Below, one piece after another: positions 26,347 through 36,959 of a stretch of DNA of 64,000 nucleotides. The position numbers and the translations under genes are program-made. The notes under the pieces are model-generated. The model worked only from the letters and a program-made list of their open reading frames with translations. It had not been told where the DNA came from and did not search any database. Source of the stretch: Takifugu bimaculatus (taxonomy: Eukaryota; Chordata; Actinopteri; Tetraodontiformes; Tetraodontidae); assembly GCA_004026145.2 (NCBI GenBank), contig CP034976.1, forward strand, positions 4,337,796 to 4,401,795, in the 5' to 3' direction. Position 1 is the stretch's first letter. Each line of letters opens with the position of its first letter.

Positions 26347-28455
26347 TTTCCCCGACCAACATCGCCATCATGCAATAACAATTGCAACAGAAACTGAAAG
26401 TTTCCAAAACTGTTTTGAACTTTTTGCATGAATCGGATTCTTTCTGGCCACCAAACCATCTCCTCCTCTGCCAGCTTGGATTTTCTGTGTCTAAAAAAAG
26501 CCTCTCATTTATTTTGGTTTGGGCTTTTCTGCTCCGTTAGCTTCTTTAGCTGTTAGCACTGTGAATTCACTCATGTGTCCGCTCACAAAACCAATTCTTG
26601 GCCATAAAGTCTCAGGACACATTGAAAGCGAGGGAGCTTGACACAGCGCAATGAGCATCTCATAGTTATTTCATTTTATGTTTTATAAATTACCTATGGA
26701 ATTCACTTTTCAGGCACGGTGACTTCAATCTCAGCGTGACTAATAAAATAATCCCAGGTAGCCAAACCGCACTCATCAAGTCAAACTAGCTCCGATCAAG
26801 AATCCAACCCGATAGTATTGTTATGCTGACTGATGTACTACCTTATCAACAACATGATTTATAAATCATTACTAATCAAATAAGAATTCCAAGGTTGGGA
26901 AATATATTAAATTATTATCATCTCACACACATCTATTAGCTTTCATGCTATTTGGTGGGAAACTGGACTCCATGGTAAAAGGTCTCCTCCCTGGTAGGAT
27001 AGAAACCTCCCACTGTATTGGGGCCTTTAGTTTGGACACCCCTGATATACTAGAAACCTACACCTGCATACCCAGGTCCCTAAAAAGTACGATAGATGTC
27101 ATCGGCTACATAAGTAACATGCTAGCATAGCACTGTTTGCTCCTAAGTTTAGCAGAGGAGCAGTTTTATCTGACACTGTCATATATTTAAACATTGACAT
27201 TATGTGCTTTGGAGTATATAAATAACCAAAACCTGGAATAAACTCTAGCTTGGACTTGTCATTTATTCAGTTCTACATATTGTTGCGCTCTGAGGACTTT
27301 GGGGACCTTTAAAAAGGACCCCAGACTGTGTTTGAAACACTTGCACATAAGCATATACGCTGCATAGCTCTCATCATTTCTAACACCCTGCTGCTCAATT
27401 CTGCTGGGATGGCCACTTCAGTTAATAGTGGCTGCAGAATTAATTGCAATCATCCATCTCATTTTGTTTGGAAAGCACAAAAGCAGCACCGCTGGCGTTG
27501 ATTCTCATTACAGAGGTCTGGCCGCATGCTTAAACGTGCACAATTTTCCTCCCCACATCCCCCCGGAGAATGAGCTGTCCTTTATTTACTTTGATCAAAC
27601 TTTTTTTTCTCATAACTTCTAAAAGGAAGAAAATGGTCAACGATAGTTTATCTGCCCATAAATTCATTTGGTTCCCAGAAGTGTGGAATAATAACTTTTA
27701 GATTTAATAACTGAGCACATTGTTGTTTTGATATCATTACCCTTCCCACAGAGTAATGGGGGATTTTTAGTGTCATTATGGGAACAGTCACAGATGTGAT
27801 GTCTAATTAGAATCTATTATTGTCTTCCTGCTTTTGTCTCTTACCCGAGTTAACCTCATCTCATAAATGTTGCTCCACTCAAATCCCCTCAATTCAATTT
27901 GTAAACACAAAGTCCTCATAATGGAGCCACAGTTACCCAAATTAAATAAGCTATTCATAAACAGCAGTGCATGATCATCACAGTGTAGATAAGTTTGGAC
28001 TGGACAAATATTATCACAGCTAGTCTATTTATAATGGGGCGTTATTAATGTTATGATGCGTTCACGTGCGTTACTCTTATTGAGCCACGCGTTTTGAAAG
28101 TAAGAAGAGATCAAATACAAGACTCAGAAAAGGTTGAGCAACCAGATCAGGCTGGTTTAAGCATATGGACTGTTGTCGCTCTCTGTTCTATATGTTACAT
28201 TTCCTCAAAATACATAATTGAAAGTGAATTTTAACGTGTTCTTCAAATTACAAATGAAAAACAAAAATGAGGAAGGAGACAGTGCAGAGTGGCCTGAAGT
28301 TTAAAAATAGCAGCACGTTTTTATTCCGCATTAAAACTACTGTTAGATAGTTTCACAGCAGCCTTACAAGGCAACAGGCTGACAGGTCGGCGGTCCAGAA
28401 ATGACACGAGGCCATTTCCTGTTACTGGAATGTAGGTTCACCATCCAGTGTTTTA

Positions 28456-28518
28456 TGTGTGTGTGTGTGGGGGGGGGGGGGATCTGTGTTCTTCCCAATG
28501 ATCTGTGAAACCTTTGCA

Positions 28519-28557
<39 letters not shown>

Positions 28558-28566
28558 TAGATAGAT
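28456..28566. repeat. Compound microsatellite: (TG)n, G run, (AGAC)n, (GATA)n
   Basis: Short TG repeats run into 13 G (28469-28481). After a 40-base spacer come nine or so AGAC units (about 28520-28556), which change into GATA units (to 28566). Confidence 0.9.
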
Positions 28567-28696
28567 GATCCACTCATTGTTAACCCTGAGGTATGACCAA
28601 GATCCTCAGATACTTGAACTCCCCTAGTAACTCCTCTCACCCAGAGTGGCCCCTCCACCCTCTTTGAAGTGAAGACAAAAAAAAGGAATCCATCCA

Positions 28697-28733
<37 letters not shown>

Positions 28734-28734
28734 T
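28697..28734. repeat. (TC)n microsatellite
   Basis: A TC dinucleotide run with one TG interruption. Confidence 0.95.
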
Positions 28735-28875
28735 TCATTTCTTTATTGCTCTTCATGCACCGGTGTTGTCTGCGTCCACTTTTCTTCCATCGTATGAGCA
28801 GTCAGAAAATGTGCATAAACGCTTGTGACTGACGTCTCAGCCAATTAGAGATGTTTGAGCTGGTTCTTCTCTCTT

Positions 28876-28876
28876 G

Positions 28877-28908
<32 letters not shown>
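28876..28908. repeat. (CA)n microsatellite
   Basis: A CA run of about 33 bases. Confidence 0.95.
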
Positions 28909-28909
<1 letters not shown>

Positions 28910-28977
28910 TTATGAATACTGCTGAATCTTTTTTTTGTGTTGCGTCTTCGCCTATCGAGTGGCTCCGTGTTGATGAA

Positions 28978-29098
28978 AATTGCAATTACCCAGCCAGCCT
29001 GTTGTCCAAACTTGATGGAAACAAGAGGAATCTATATGGCTCCCTAATGAGCACTGAGGGCCACTGCTCCCATTTGATTACGGAGTTAATTGCAATTA
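28978..29098. promoter_or_regulatory. Possible cis-regulatory element with paired AATTGCAATTA palindromes
   Basis: AATTGCAATTA occurs at 28978-28988 and again inside a perfect palindrome TAATTGCAATTA at 29087-29098, exactly 110 bases apart. A related TTAATTGCAAT lies at 27440-27450. TAATT/AATTA is the homeodomain core and TTGCAAT resembles a C/EBP half-site. Position inside the large man1c1 intron fits an enhancer, but nothing except the motifs supports this. Confidence 0.25.
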
Positions 29099-32000
29099 TA
29101 GCATGTGCACACGCACACACACACAACGACGCTCATTCACAGAGGCACACACCCGAACACAGCCAGATTTTGCTAGGATGGTCTCGTAAGCATTCAGCTA
29201 ATTAATGGCTATTTGCCCACTGGTGCTGATGAAGGAGAAAATCACTATGGGAGACTTGGTTGCCTGTCCACAGACGGCGAGAGGATGCTGATCATTTAAA
29301 TGGTTAACAGAAGAAGCTCTTGTCCACACTGGGGCTAAACTCAACCCTGGCCAACCAGATCCTCTGCGCGTTGCAGTAAAAAGCTTTGACAGTATTATTT
29401 CTGCCATCTTGAAAGCAGTCTGAAGCCATGTCACAACACGATAACGACAAGGCAGACGGGCCAATCCGCCATGGCAGCAGCCAGGCAGCCTCCACTGGCT
29501 CTCCAGCAATGCACGGGGGGCAGTAATTGGCAAAGCAGCGGCAACAAACATCCCCGAGGCAACCGAGAAGGAGGAGCCGCGGACGGAGCCGGCGCTTTTT
29601 AAAAGACGATGGGGAGAAGCCAGGTCCTCCAGCCCAGTCTAATGTCCAGCCATTACCCCGTGAATACAGACATGCATGTTGTTTCTGACCAATTAAGCAG
29701 GCATAAAGGCAGGAGCTGGAGCTCAGCTGGGGGCTCGGAGAGCCGCCATCTCGGCCGCTGTCTCTGTCTCTCCGTTTCCGTCCTATTTGTTGAATCAGGC
29801 TGGAGCAGTGAGCCGGGTGAAAGAAAGTGAGGGGGGGTGGATGAGGAGGTGGGGGCAACTTCATTCTAGCAAAGGATGTCAAGCAGAGCCCGCGGCGTAC
29901 AGTGCAAGGCCCTCTCTGGACTTTTGGTCTTGTGTTCTTCCTCTGTCTGCAGCAAATACATACATTAAAGCCTGGTTGGAGGTTGGACCGTTTGTTCCCA
30001 TCCCGTTCAAGAAGGAAGAGTGCTGCTAACCTGTGGCAGTTAACAAGGCCTGCTTTTCACTCATTTTAACCTTGATGAAAACTTCCAGGTGCTGCAAAAA
30101 GAGTAGGGAGTAAGGAGACTAGAAAGGAATTGTGTTTTCCTGCTTCACAGCGCATCACTAGAGGTAACTGTTCAATGACCCCATTATGTCAGCGATGCCT
30201 TGAACTCCAAGATAAATGTTTTTCCAAGGAATGGCACTGGAAGGCCAGAGTGCCAGTGTAAAAAGTCTTTTGAGAGCGACTCTGAACAAATCTGAGAGAA
30301 GCGAAAATTCACTTGGCTAAAGGAAAACACACGATCTGCCAAGAGCGTTCACCACTGTTCGCACTCTGCTCGTGGTGGTGCTCAAAATGAGAGAGATTTT
30401 CTCGTCCAGGCACTGACCTTTTTCTTTTTATGCTAATAGACACAATACCTGCAGCTTATGTCAAATAGAGACAGGGAGGTTTTGAGTAAGAACAGTGGGT
30501 AAACAGAGTGGAGGCACTTTTTTACAGCCTGTACAAACATGGATTTGCAGGAGCAAGGGGGGGGGGGTTCCAGAGAAAAGCTTTGTTCATATTGTGTAAT
30601 ACGGGAAAACATCTGCAGACGTGACCCAGTCATCAAGAAAAGCATCAAGCTACGCCAGAGTTAAACGCCTGTGGAATATGCTGATGCACACCGAATACGT
30701 GTGTGTGTGTGTCTGTGCGTGTGTGCAAGCCCTGTTTAATTCTAGGTGAATGAGAAGATCCGACTGGGCTCTGAAGAGATAAGAGCATTTGATTTGCTCC
30801 AGATGTAATGCAGTCCTCCACTCCAGTCCTGGCTCGGCTCAGCACAGAAAAACACACACACCGAAATGAAAAACAATATCCCCTTCAAAGCGAGTCTCGC
30901 AACGCTATTTGCCAGCAGTTGCGCACGAACGCACGTGCACATTTACACTCTTACGTGCCCATACCTCTTGTAAAGCGTGCCTTAACAGAGAAAGTTGCCC
31001 TCAAGCTAACGCCCCGTCACAAAGGCAATGTAGGCAGAAAAGTGCTGTGAATGCAAAAAGGATGTTAGCTAACATCTCCCTCCTATATCACATCCTTCCT
31101 TTTACCTTTCTTACCCAACCGCTCTTGCCCTTCAGTGACTGCCTGCGATGAAAAGGCCTGACATTAAATGGTGTAATCAGCCTTTATCACTGCCTTTTAA
31201 AACAGGATCTGATGACCTGTGGTGCTTTTGTCTGACGTTTCTCTTTCTTTTCCTGCTGCTGCTGAAAAACACCAGGTTTTCCACAGAAACAACAGTTCAG
31301 GGTCACGTTTGTTAAAGCGGAAAGACCGAAACACAAATGAAGGAAATTAAAGAAAAATGAGTTCTACGAGAGTACCTTCATGACTTTACAGTAGACGCTT
31401 GCAGCCATCTGCTAGTGCTTAAATGCAGAGTTATATAAAAGTCAACAATCAATCTCACCTACATTTGGCCTCGAGTGGCGTCATGACTCATAGGTGACCC
31501 ATTATCGGATTTATGGGATGGCGCATGTCAAGCTCCTGAATTGCATACCTTTCCTTAAGGTTGTTCAGTGCTTGTGTGACTGGGTTAAAGCACCTACTTT
31601 ACTGACATTTCTGTAATTCCACTGTTTTATTGTCACAGCATCACTGCAATGAAAATATGCACACAGCCAGTTGGTGTTATTACATACAATAAACACCGGA
31701 AATGATCCATGTTTGAGTCATGTTGGGAGATACGCAGCGGTTTCGTTCATTGCCGTTAACGACGCGCTTCTTATTCCCTCAAGAGGCGGTAAGGCCATGT
31801 CGCTAACTGCCAAGAATTCTCATTCTTTATTCAAGTCACATTAGCTTGTATTTTCTCCCGCGCTTCATTACTTTTGCAACCATTGCGGATGACAGGAATG
31901 CGTCTGGTTAATAGCAGAATACCGCCGTAACTGACTGATAATGAAACCAGCTTCGATCTGTTATTCCCTATGATGACCGAGAACCTGAAAAGTCAAAGTC

Positions 32001-32421
32001 AGTAGACCCCCGAATGCAATGAACGCACACCTGCTTGATCCAATCCAACTGTAAAACATCTCAAAGAATTGATCAAAAGCGTCGGAATCTTATTTTGCAT
32101 CTGTAAAGACCAGAATCAATCCCTGGCAGCACTCTCGGCCAGCTGATATTTGTCCCCGCTGCTATTGACTTGTGAGAAATATCAATAGCCAGTGGCTGAA
32201 GCCCCTGCAGACCAGAGACAGAGGTGGGCTTATTTCCCAAACACTGGTGCTGACATTGGCCCTGCATCCCCAGAGAAGATGGAGACAGAAATGTCCCTGC
32301 TCTGTGGGAACCCTCCGAGCGTGTAAGCCTCTTCTTAAGACTTTGTTCATCTTCTGTTTCTTTCTCCTCGCTCAGCAAGTGGCCACTTTGCTAGCTCAGA
32401 CTGAAGGTTATTCGGCGCACC

Positions 32422-32437
32422 GGGGGGGGGGGGGGGG
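32422..32437. repeat. 16-base G homopolymer
   Basis: Sixteen G. It lies in the middle of the longest open frame of the window (32172-32879), which makes that frame doubtful. Confidence 0.95.
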
Positions 32438-33539
32438 AGTGGGGGTGGGTCATAGCACTCGGGGCAGGCCAGCAGGTGCAGGCTTAACAGCAGTTTTTTA
32501 TTCAGACGGACATGAGCTCAGTATTCATTACTCTTATGGGGGCTTTAGAAGCCATCATCATTATTCCGGAGCTGTGTTGCGTTTGTTTGCCTCATCAAAC
32601 TGTTGGTATTTTTATTATTTACCAGTTCGAATAGGGGCAGGCTTGCTTATTCCAACCAACTGTGCTTGCAAGTCACATCCAAAGGTCACAGGACAGGGCA
32701 CAGGTTACCTCTACAGCTTCAGTATTTTAGCTAAGCTAATAGCTACAGGCGATCTTATCAAATCTTTCACTGTAATTTTGTCTAATAAAGAGAGGCATTA
32801 CGGTCTAGAGAGGGCTTTTCTCACTCTTCTCCTTTGTCCTCAACATGCTGCCTCCATGCGTGCACGCTTAAGTGGCTGACCTAAAAATAAACTTGCTTCA
32901 AAACGAGGACAGAGCACATGCAGTTCTCTGGATTGTATTCATCCCCGAGCTCTTATAGGTAATTATCAATGTAACAGCGCCACAGATGTGCACGGTAGAG
33001 AGCAAGAGAGAGGCCATTTGCAGATTTTGATTGCCCCACCGGAAGAGTCTCAGCTGAACGACGCTGCAGACGACACGTCCTCTCACCGTGCCTCTCGCAG
33101 CTGCCTGCCTTATCTCCTCTGTGTGCTGCTTCCTTCCTCTCCAATCATACGTTAAGGGGCCACATTATACAGGGTGTCCCCTTGAGCAAAGGGACACATT
33201 CGACTGCGCCAACATATCAAATCCAGCCGAGGACAGAAAGAGCTGATCTCGGGGCTTTATGGAGCCTGTCTTGCATACACCTTTGTGAACAGCATGGCTA
33301 AAGAGATCTCTTCATACCCTAATGTCCTCTTTGCTCTGCTTCCGGTGCTTCCAACCTTTGTGAATGTTAAGGGCATGTGCAGCAAAATGGCAATTGCCAA
33401 AAAAGGGCATTTGCTACCTTGCTCCAAGCCGGCTTTTTTTCTTTTTCTTTTTTTTTTTGGTGGTGCGAGCTCTGCTAGACAGCCCTACATTAGAGAGATA
33501 TACCTCAGTAATCCATAATGCTGCACTATAAAGAGGGAA

Positions 33540-33554
33540 CCCCCCCCCCCCCCC
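33540..33554. repeat. 15-base C homopolymer
   Basis: Fifteen consecutive C. Confidence 0.95.
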
Positions 33555-34952
33555 TTTTAAAATTGAATATCGCCTTCATCCTGTTAAGGAGAATGAGCTG
33601 TCATAGCGAAGCGATGAACCGAATCCTGGCGAATGTGGCAGTATTCCGCAGTACCTTTGAAGGCTTAGCAAGGTGTGGGCAGCCTAAAGCGCTGCCATTG
33701 TACCTTTGTTTAAATCACATTTGGAAGCAGGTGCCCAGCTCACAGAGGATGAACGTGTTCGGTCTGCTGCCCAGTTGTTGGCAGGCAAGACGAACAATGT
33801 CCACTCACAGGTGGGACAATCGTCAGGCTGGATGGGACCCTCTGGACGGGGGAATACCCTCTCTATGGATTCCCTTACAGCCAATCAATGAAATGATTTT
33901 TCCCAAGAGCTGAAATCCAATTTGGTTTGTTTGGCTTTTTATTAAAGAAACCCCCTGTGATCCTGGAATTGACTAAGGCTAGAAAGTTTAGCACCACCAG
34001 AAACCAGAGAAGAGGAAAGGCCACACTTTTGGGCGGTGGAAAATGTCTCGCTCTTCATCAGCTGCTTTAAAAGTGGGATTCTGATGAAAAGGAATAATTC
34101 TCTGAACCATTCTACTATCCGACCTTTGCTCAGATGTGACCGAGTGACAAAAATATCCCTAAGCTCAACAATCACGTAGTCGCTGGAGGATTTAAAATAA
34201 ACAGCTTTATTATCAGGCACCACATTTAGGTATGAAAGGCCGAGGCCGAAGCCCATCCAGCCCTCCCCAACACTCACTTGCCTTGAGTGGGTACAGATGT
34301 GTGATCTACAGACGCTGCCACTCCGTAGCCTTTATTTCAGCCACAGGGCTCAACAAAAAGCTGGCACCCAGCCCTAAGAGCCCCCAGCCAAAGTGTCAGC
34401 AGACAGTCTCATCTTTTGGGCGCCGCTACAGATAAATGAGGGACGTTTTAACGTCCAGAACGACCCGCCAGCGTGCGCTGCAGCAGCAAATGTAATGAAA
34501 TGCGTGTGTGAACGCGCAGGAAAGCCAGTCAGCAGGAATAATAGCATTACAGGTTCATAGAAAACACGGAATTAGCTGCTTTTGCTGCAGATGATCATTA
34601 GTTGAATTGCTTGAACATAAATTTCCACTGTCATCCTCCTTTCTCACAATGTAATCAGATGCAGAAACACTCCACTTATCTAGTCCTGACACATTTTCCC
34701 TCCCAACGGCAGAGTAAATATAGACAACTGATCCGAGTGGGAGGGGATTATATCTACAACGCCTCAAACTCCAATAATGTACATAATTGTTGTCGTTTCC
34801 TTGTTAGTGAACAACAGGGCGCAGGGGTCCTTTGTTTACTTCAAACAAACACACTTCCTATTTATGCTTTCTGTCCCGTCTCTCCGAGCCGTTGGCCCAT
34901 GTTTTGTTGCAGATAAGCACATGAGGTGTCAAACTCCTCTACAGTCTCTGAG

Positions 34953-34982
34953 CCCCCCCCCCCCACACACACACACACACCA
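34953..34982. repeat. C run followed by (CA)n
   Basis: Twelve C then about nine CA units. They lie 45 bases inside the intron from the man1c1 exon 1 splice donor. Confidence 0.93.
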
Positions 34983-35025
34983 GCAGCAGCACCACCGCGG
35001 GGTCTCCTGTCACATCCATCCTTAC

Positions 35026-35583
35026 CTCTTTGACTTTCTCCCTGCGCTCGGCGGTCCTGGGGTCGCTGGGCTTGCCGTGGTCTCTGCCCAGCGGGGGTTT
35101 AAGCAGGCACCGTTGGAACCGCGCGTAACTGAACGTATCCGAATCCGACCCGCGATCCGCAGCGGACGCTTTCTCCGAGGCGGACTCGGTCCTGGTCCTG
35201 GACAGAGTCAAGTCCTCCTGCGCTCGGCCTCCGGACAGCCGCTCCTCGGTGGCCAGTGGAGGCAACGGCGGTTTGCGGCGCAGACTCTTCAGCCTGGTGC
35301 TCGACTCTCCTTTGGCGGAGGTCATGCCCCGCGGGTGATCCTGCTCCTTGGGCTTTTTGAAGTGCTCCCTGACATCATTTTCCGACCCGGAGCCAACGGT
35401 GACCGGCTGGGTCTCTGTCTTGGACAGAAAAATGCGTTTTAACCGAACGGAGTCGGGCAAAAAGAAGAGCGCCCCAAAACATAAAGTGACCAAAGCGGAG
35501 AGAAAGAGCAAGAACACGAATTTCTGGGACAGACGCAGACCCATGCCCGATGCAGACACACCGGGCAACTTTCTGAAAACCAT
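35026..35583 (-). CDS. man1c1: Mannosyl-oligosaccharide alpha-1,2-mannosidase IC, first coding exon
   Basis: The exon encodes the first 186 residues of a type II Golgi membrane enzyme. The GH47 family trims alpha-1,2-mannose from N-glycans (Man9/Man8 to Man5). Visible are a short cytosolic tail (1-21, RKLPG...GLRLSQK), one membrane anchor (about 22-42, FLLFLSALVTLCFGALFFL) and a basic, serine-rich stem. The tail and anchor closely follow mammalian MAN1C1 (RK.PG, then GLRL.QKF.FLLFLS.LVTLCFGALF). They fit MAN1A1 and MAN1A2 less well. The stem is poorly conserved, as usual. The exon ends in REKVKE at a GT donor (35025-35024), in phase 0, where human exon 1 also ends. The start is the first in-frame ATG after an upstream TAA; its context (TCAATGG) is only moderate. 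The catalytic domain is encoded by exons outside the window. Confidence 0.93.
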
Positions 35584-36780
35584 TGAAACTTTTCTTGGGA
35601 CGTTGCCTTAGAATAATTCTTCAGCGTCTTCTCTCCTCGGCAGACCAGACTCTCTGCCTTTTTGGGGCATGTGTCTGACAAAACTAGATATGGGAAAACA
35701 CACCCCCGTCACACTCCCAGAGAAGCGTAAACAGCCAGCCGGGGTTGTCTCTCTCTCCGCATTGATTGGATCTGCATACGTGGAGGTTAGGCCTGCCTAC
35801 ACCAACTATTAACAATCATTTGGCTGCGCAGATCTAGAGCTCCGGGCTTTAATCCTCATCAACGCAGTGGCCGGCATCAAGAGGAACGGGGTTAAAATCA
35901 TCCAAACGGAGCAAATGGCACCGGTGAAACGCGTCTGGGTGCACACGCCAGGTTCATAGATAAAAGCACTTTCTAGGGGGATGATCAGCCGGTCAAAGTT
36001 GTGCTCCCATGCATGCTTTCACGCCGATTCAATAACGCTGCTGCCCGCTGTTCGCCACCTCAAGCATCCCTCGGCTCCGTTTACGACCCACGCTGCTGCA
36101 TCGCGACCCCTCTTGGAATCAACGTTCAAATCCGAACTCCCTGCATTCACCCCGTCCAGCTGACGGACGGAAACGCGTGTGCGTGCATGCTGCCCGCCGC
36201 TGTTCTGCTGCTCTCTTCCAGAAAAGCCTCCCTTCTTCAGCCCGGTCCACAGGCGTCAACGCGCCGGCTCCAGCGATTCGCCGGATGGCATGAAACAAGG
36301 CTGGGTTTTGCCCCGCGAGAAGTTATTCTAGCCTGCCATCCACGTCCAGGCGACAGGAAAGCAAACCCACCGCCCGGTGTTGCCTGCAAGATCCGAACAA
36401 AGGCGTCTGTCTGTGGTCCGTGTCGCCGCCGCGGCGTGCTTCGCTCTCCCCGCCTGCAGAGCGCACTTCTGCCGCTGTGCCGCCGCGGACGTCCGCTTGC
36501 GTAAAGAAGCGAGAGGAGAGGGCTGGAAATGGAACATATAGTGCGGGCAGGGCGAGGAGGACGGTGGGGGTGGGGGGGCAGCGATCCAGTAGGCTGCTCG
36601 GGTTTCTTGATGGATACCGGACAGCGCATCCAAACACAGCCAAGCCTTTTGGGCACAAGGAGAGGAGCACAAGGTTTATTTAGCAGCGGCGGAACGCGGC
36701 GGAGTCCAAATCTGCTACAAAAACCAGCAGGAGTCCACACAAAGAGCTGCAGACATGGGTTTGACTCAGGGAAAACTAAC
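35584..36780 (-). promoter_or_regulatory. man1c1: GC-rich 5' UTR and promoter region of man1c1
   Basis: The 1.2 kb upstream of the man1c1 start is visibly richer in CpG than the surrounding intron and intergenic DNA, notably about 36020-36520 (many CGCCG, GCGG and CGCGCC words). That suits a CpG-island promoter. No convincing TATA box was seen and the transcription start cannot be placed. Long open frames here on both strands (36001-36504, 36237-36833, 36529-36972) come from the high GC content and have no recognisable domains. Confidence 0.5.
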
Positions 36781-36786
36781 GCTCTC

Positions 36787-36878
36787 CATCCATCCATCCA
36801 TCCATCCACCCACCCATCCATCCATCCATCCATCTATCCACTCATCCATCCATCCATCCATCATCCATCCATCCATCC

Positions 36879-36957
<79 letters not shown>
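36787..36957. repeat. Compound (CATC)n/(TATC)n microsatellite
   Basis: CATC units with CACC, CATCTATC and CACTCATC variants (36787-36878) pass into about twenty TATC units (36879-36957). It marks the outer end of the man1c1 upstream region. Confidence 0.96.

Positions 36958-36959
<2 letters not shown>

Larger units (their letters stand above)
294..35025 (-). other. man1c1: Intron 1 of man1c1 (partial; listed repeats inside)
   Basis: This stretch follows the splice donor of man1c1 exon 1 (GT at 35025-35024 on the minus strand) and continues to the left edge. I looked on the minus strand for the next exon, which should encode the start of the GH47 catalytic domain (the E/D-rich helix followed by an NELRP-like motif), and did not find it. 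Open frames here are short, have no recognisable domain, and often run through microsatellites. Apart from the repeats listed separately, the stretch looks like ordinary intronic DNA with scattered AT-rich blocks. Conserved enhancers may be present but cannot be shown without comparison. Confidence 0.7.

Noticed and set aside
28520..28566. CRISPR-like regular repeats
   Set aside because: AGAC/GATA units are a simple microsatellite without spacers, and the genome is a vertebrate's.
29304..29882. 192-codon minus-strand open frame in man1c1 intron 1
   Set aside because: Proline/serine/cysteine-rich translation of a locally GC-rich stretch. It has no domain and no similarity to GH47, so it is not a man1c1 exon.
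32172..32879. Longest open frame of the window (235 codons, plus strand)
   Set aside because: It runs through a 16-base G homopolymer, has no recognisable domain, and its composition changes abruptly on either side of the G run. No exon structure supports it.
1..35025. Further man1c1 exons
   Set aside because: I looked for the second exon on the minus strand (start of the GH47 domain) and found nothing convincing. A homology search would settle it.
34777..35442. 221-codon plus-strand open frame
   Set aside because: It lies antisense to man1c1 exon 1. The minus-strand reading matches MAN1C1 clearly, so this is a shadow.
36237..36833. 198-codon minus-strand open frame upstream of man1c1
   Set aside because: It starts in the CATC microsatellite (MDGWMDGW) and continues through GC-rich promoter DNA. 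No recognisable protein.
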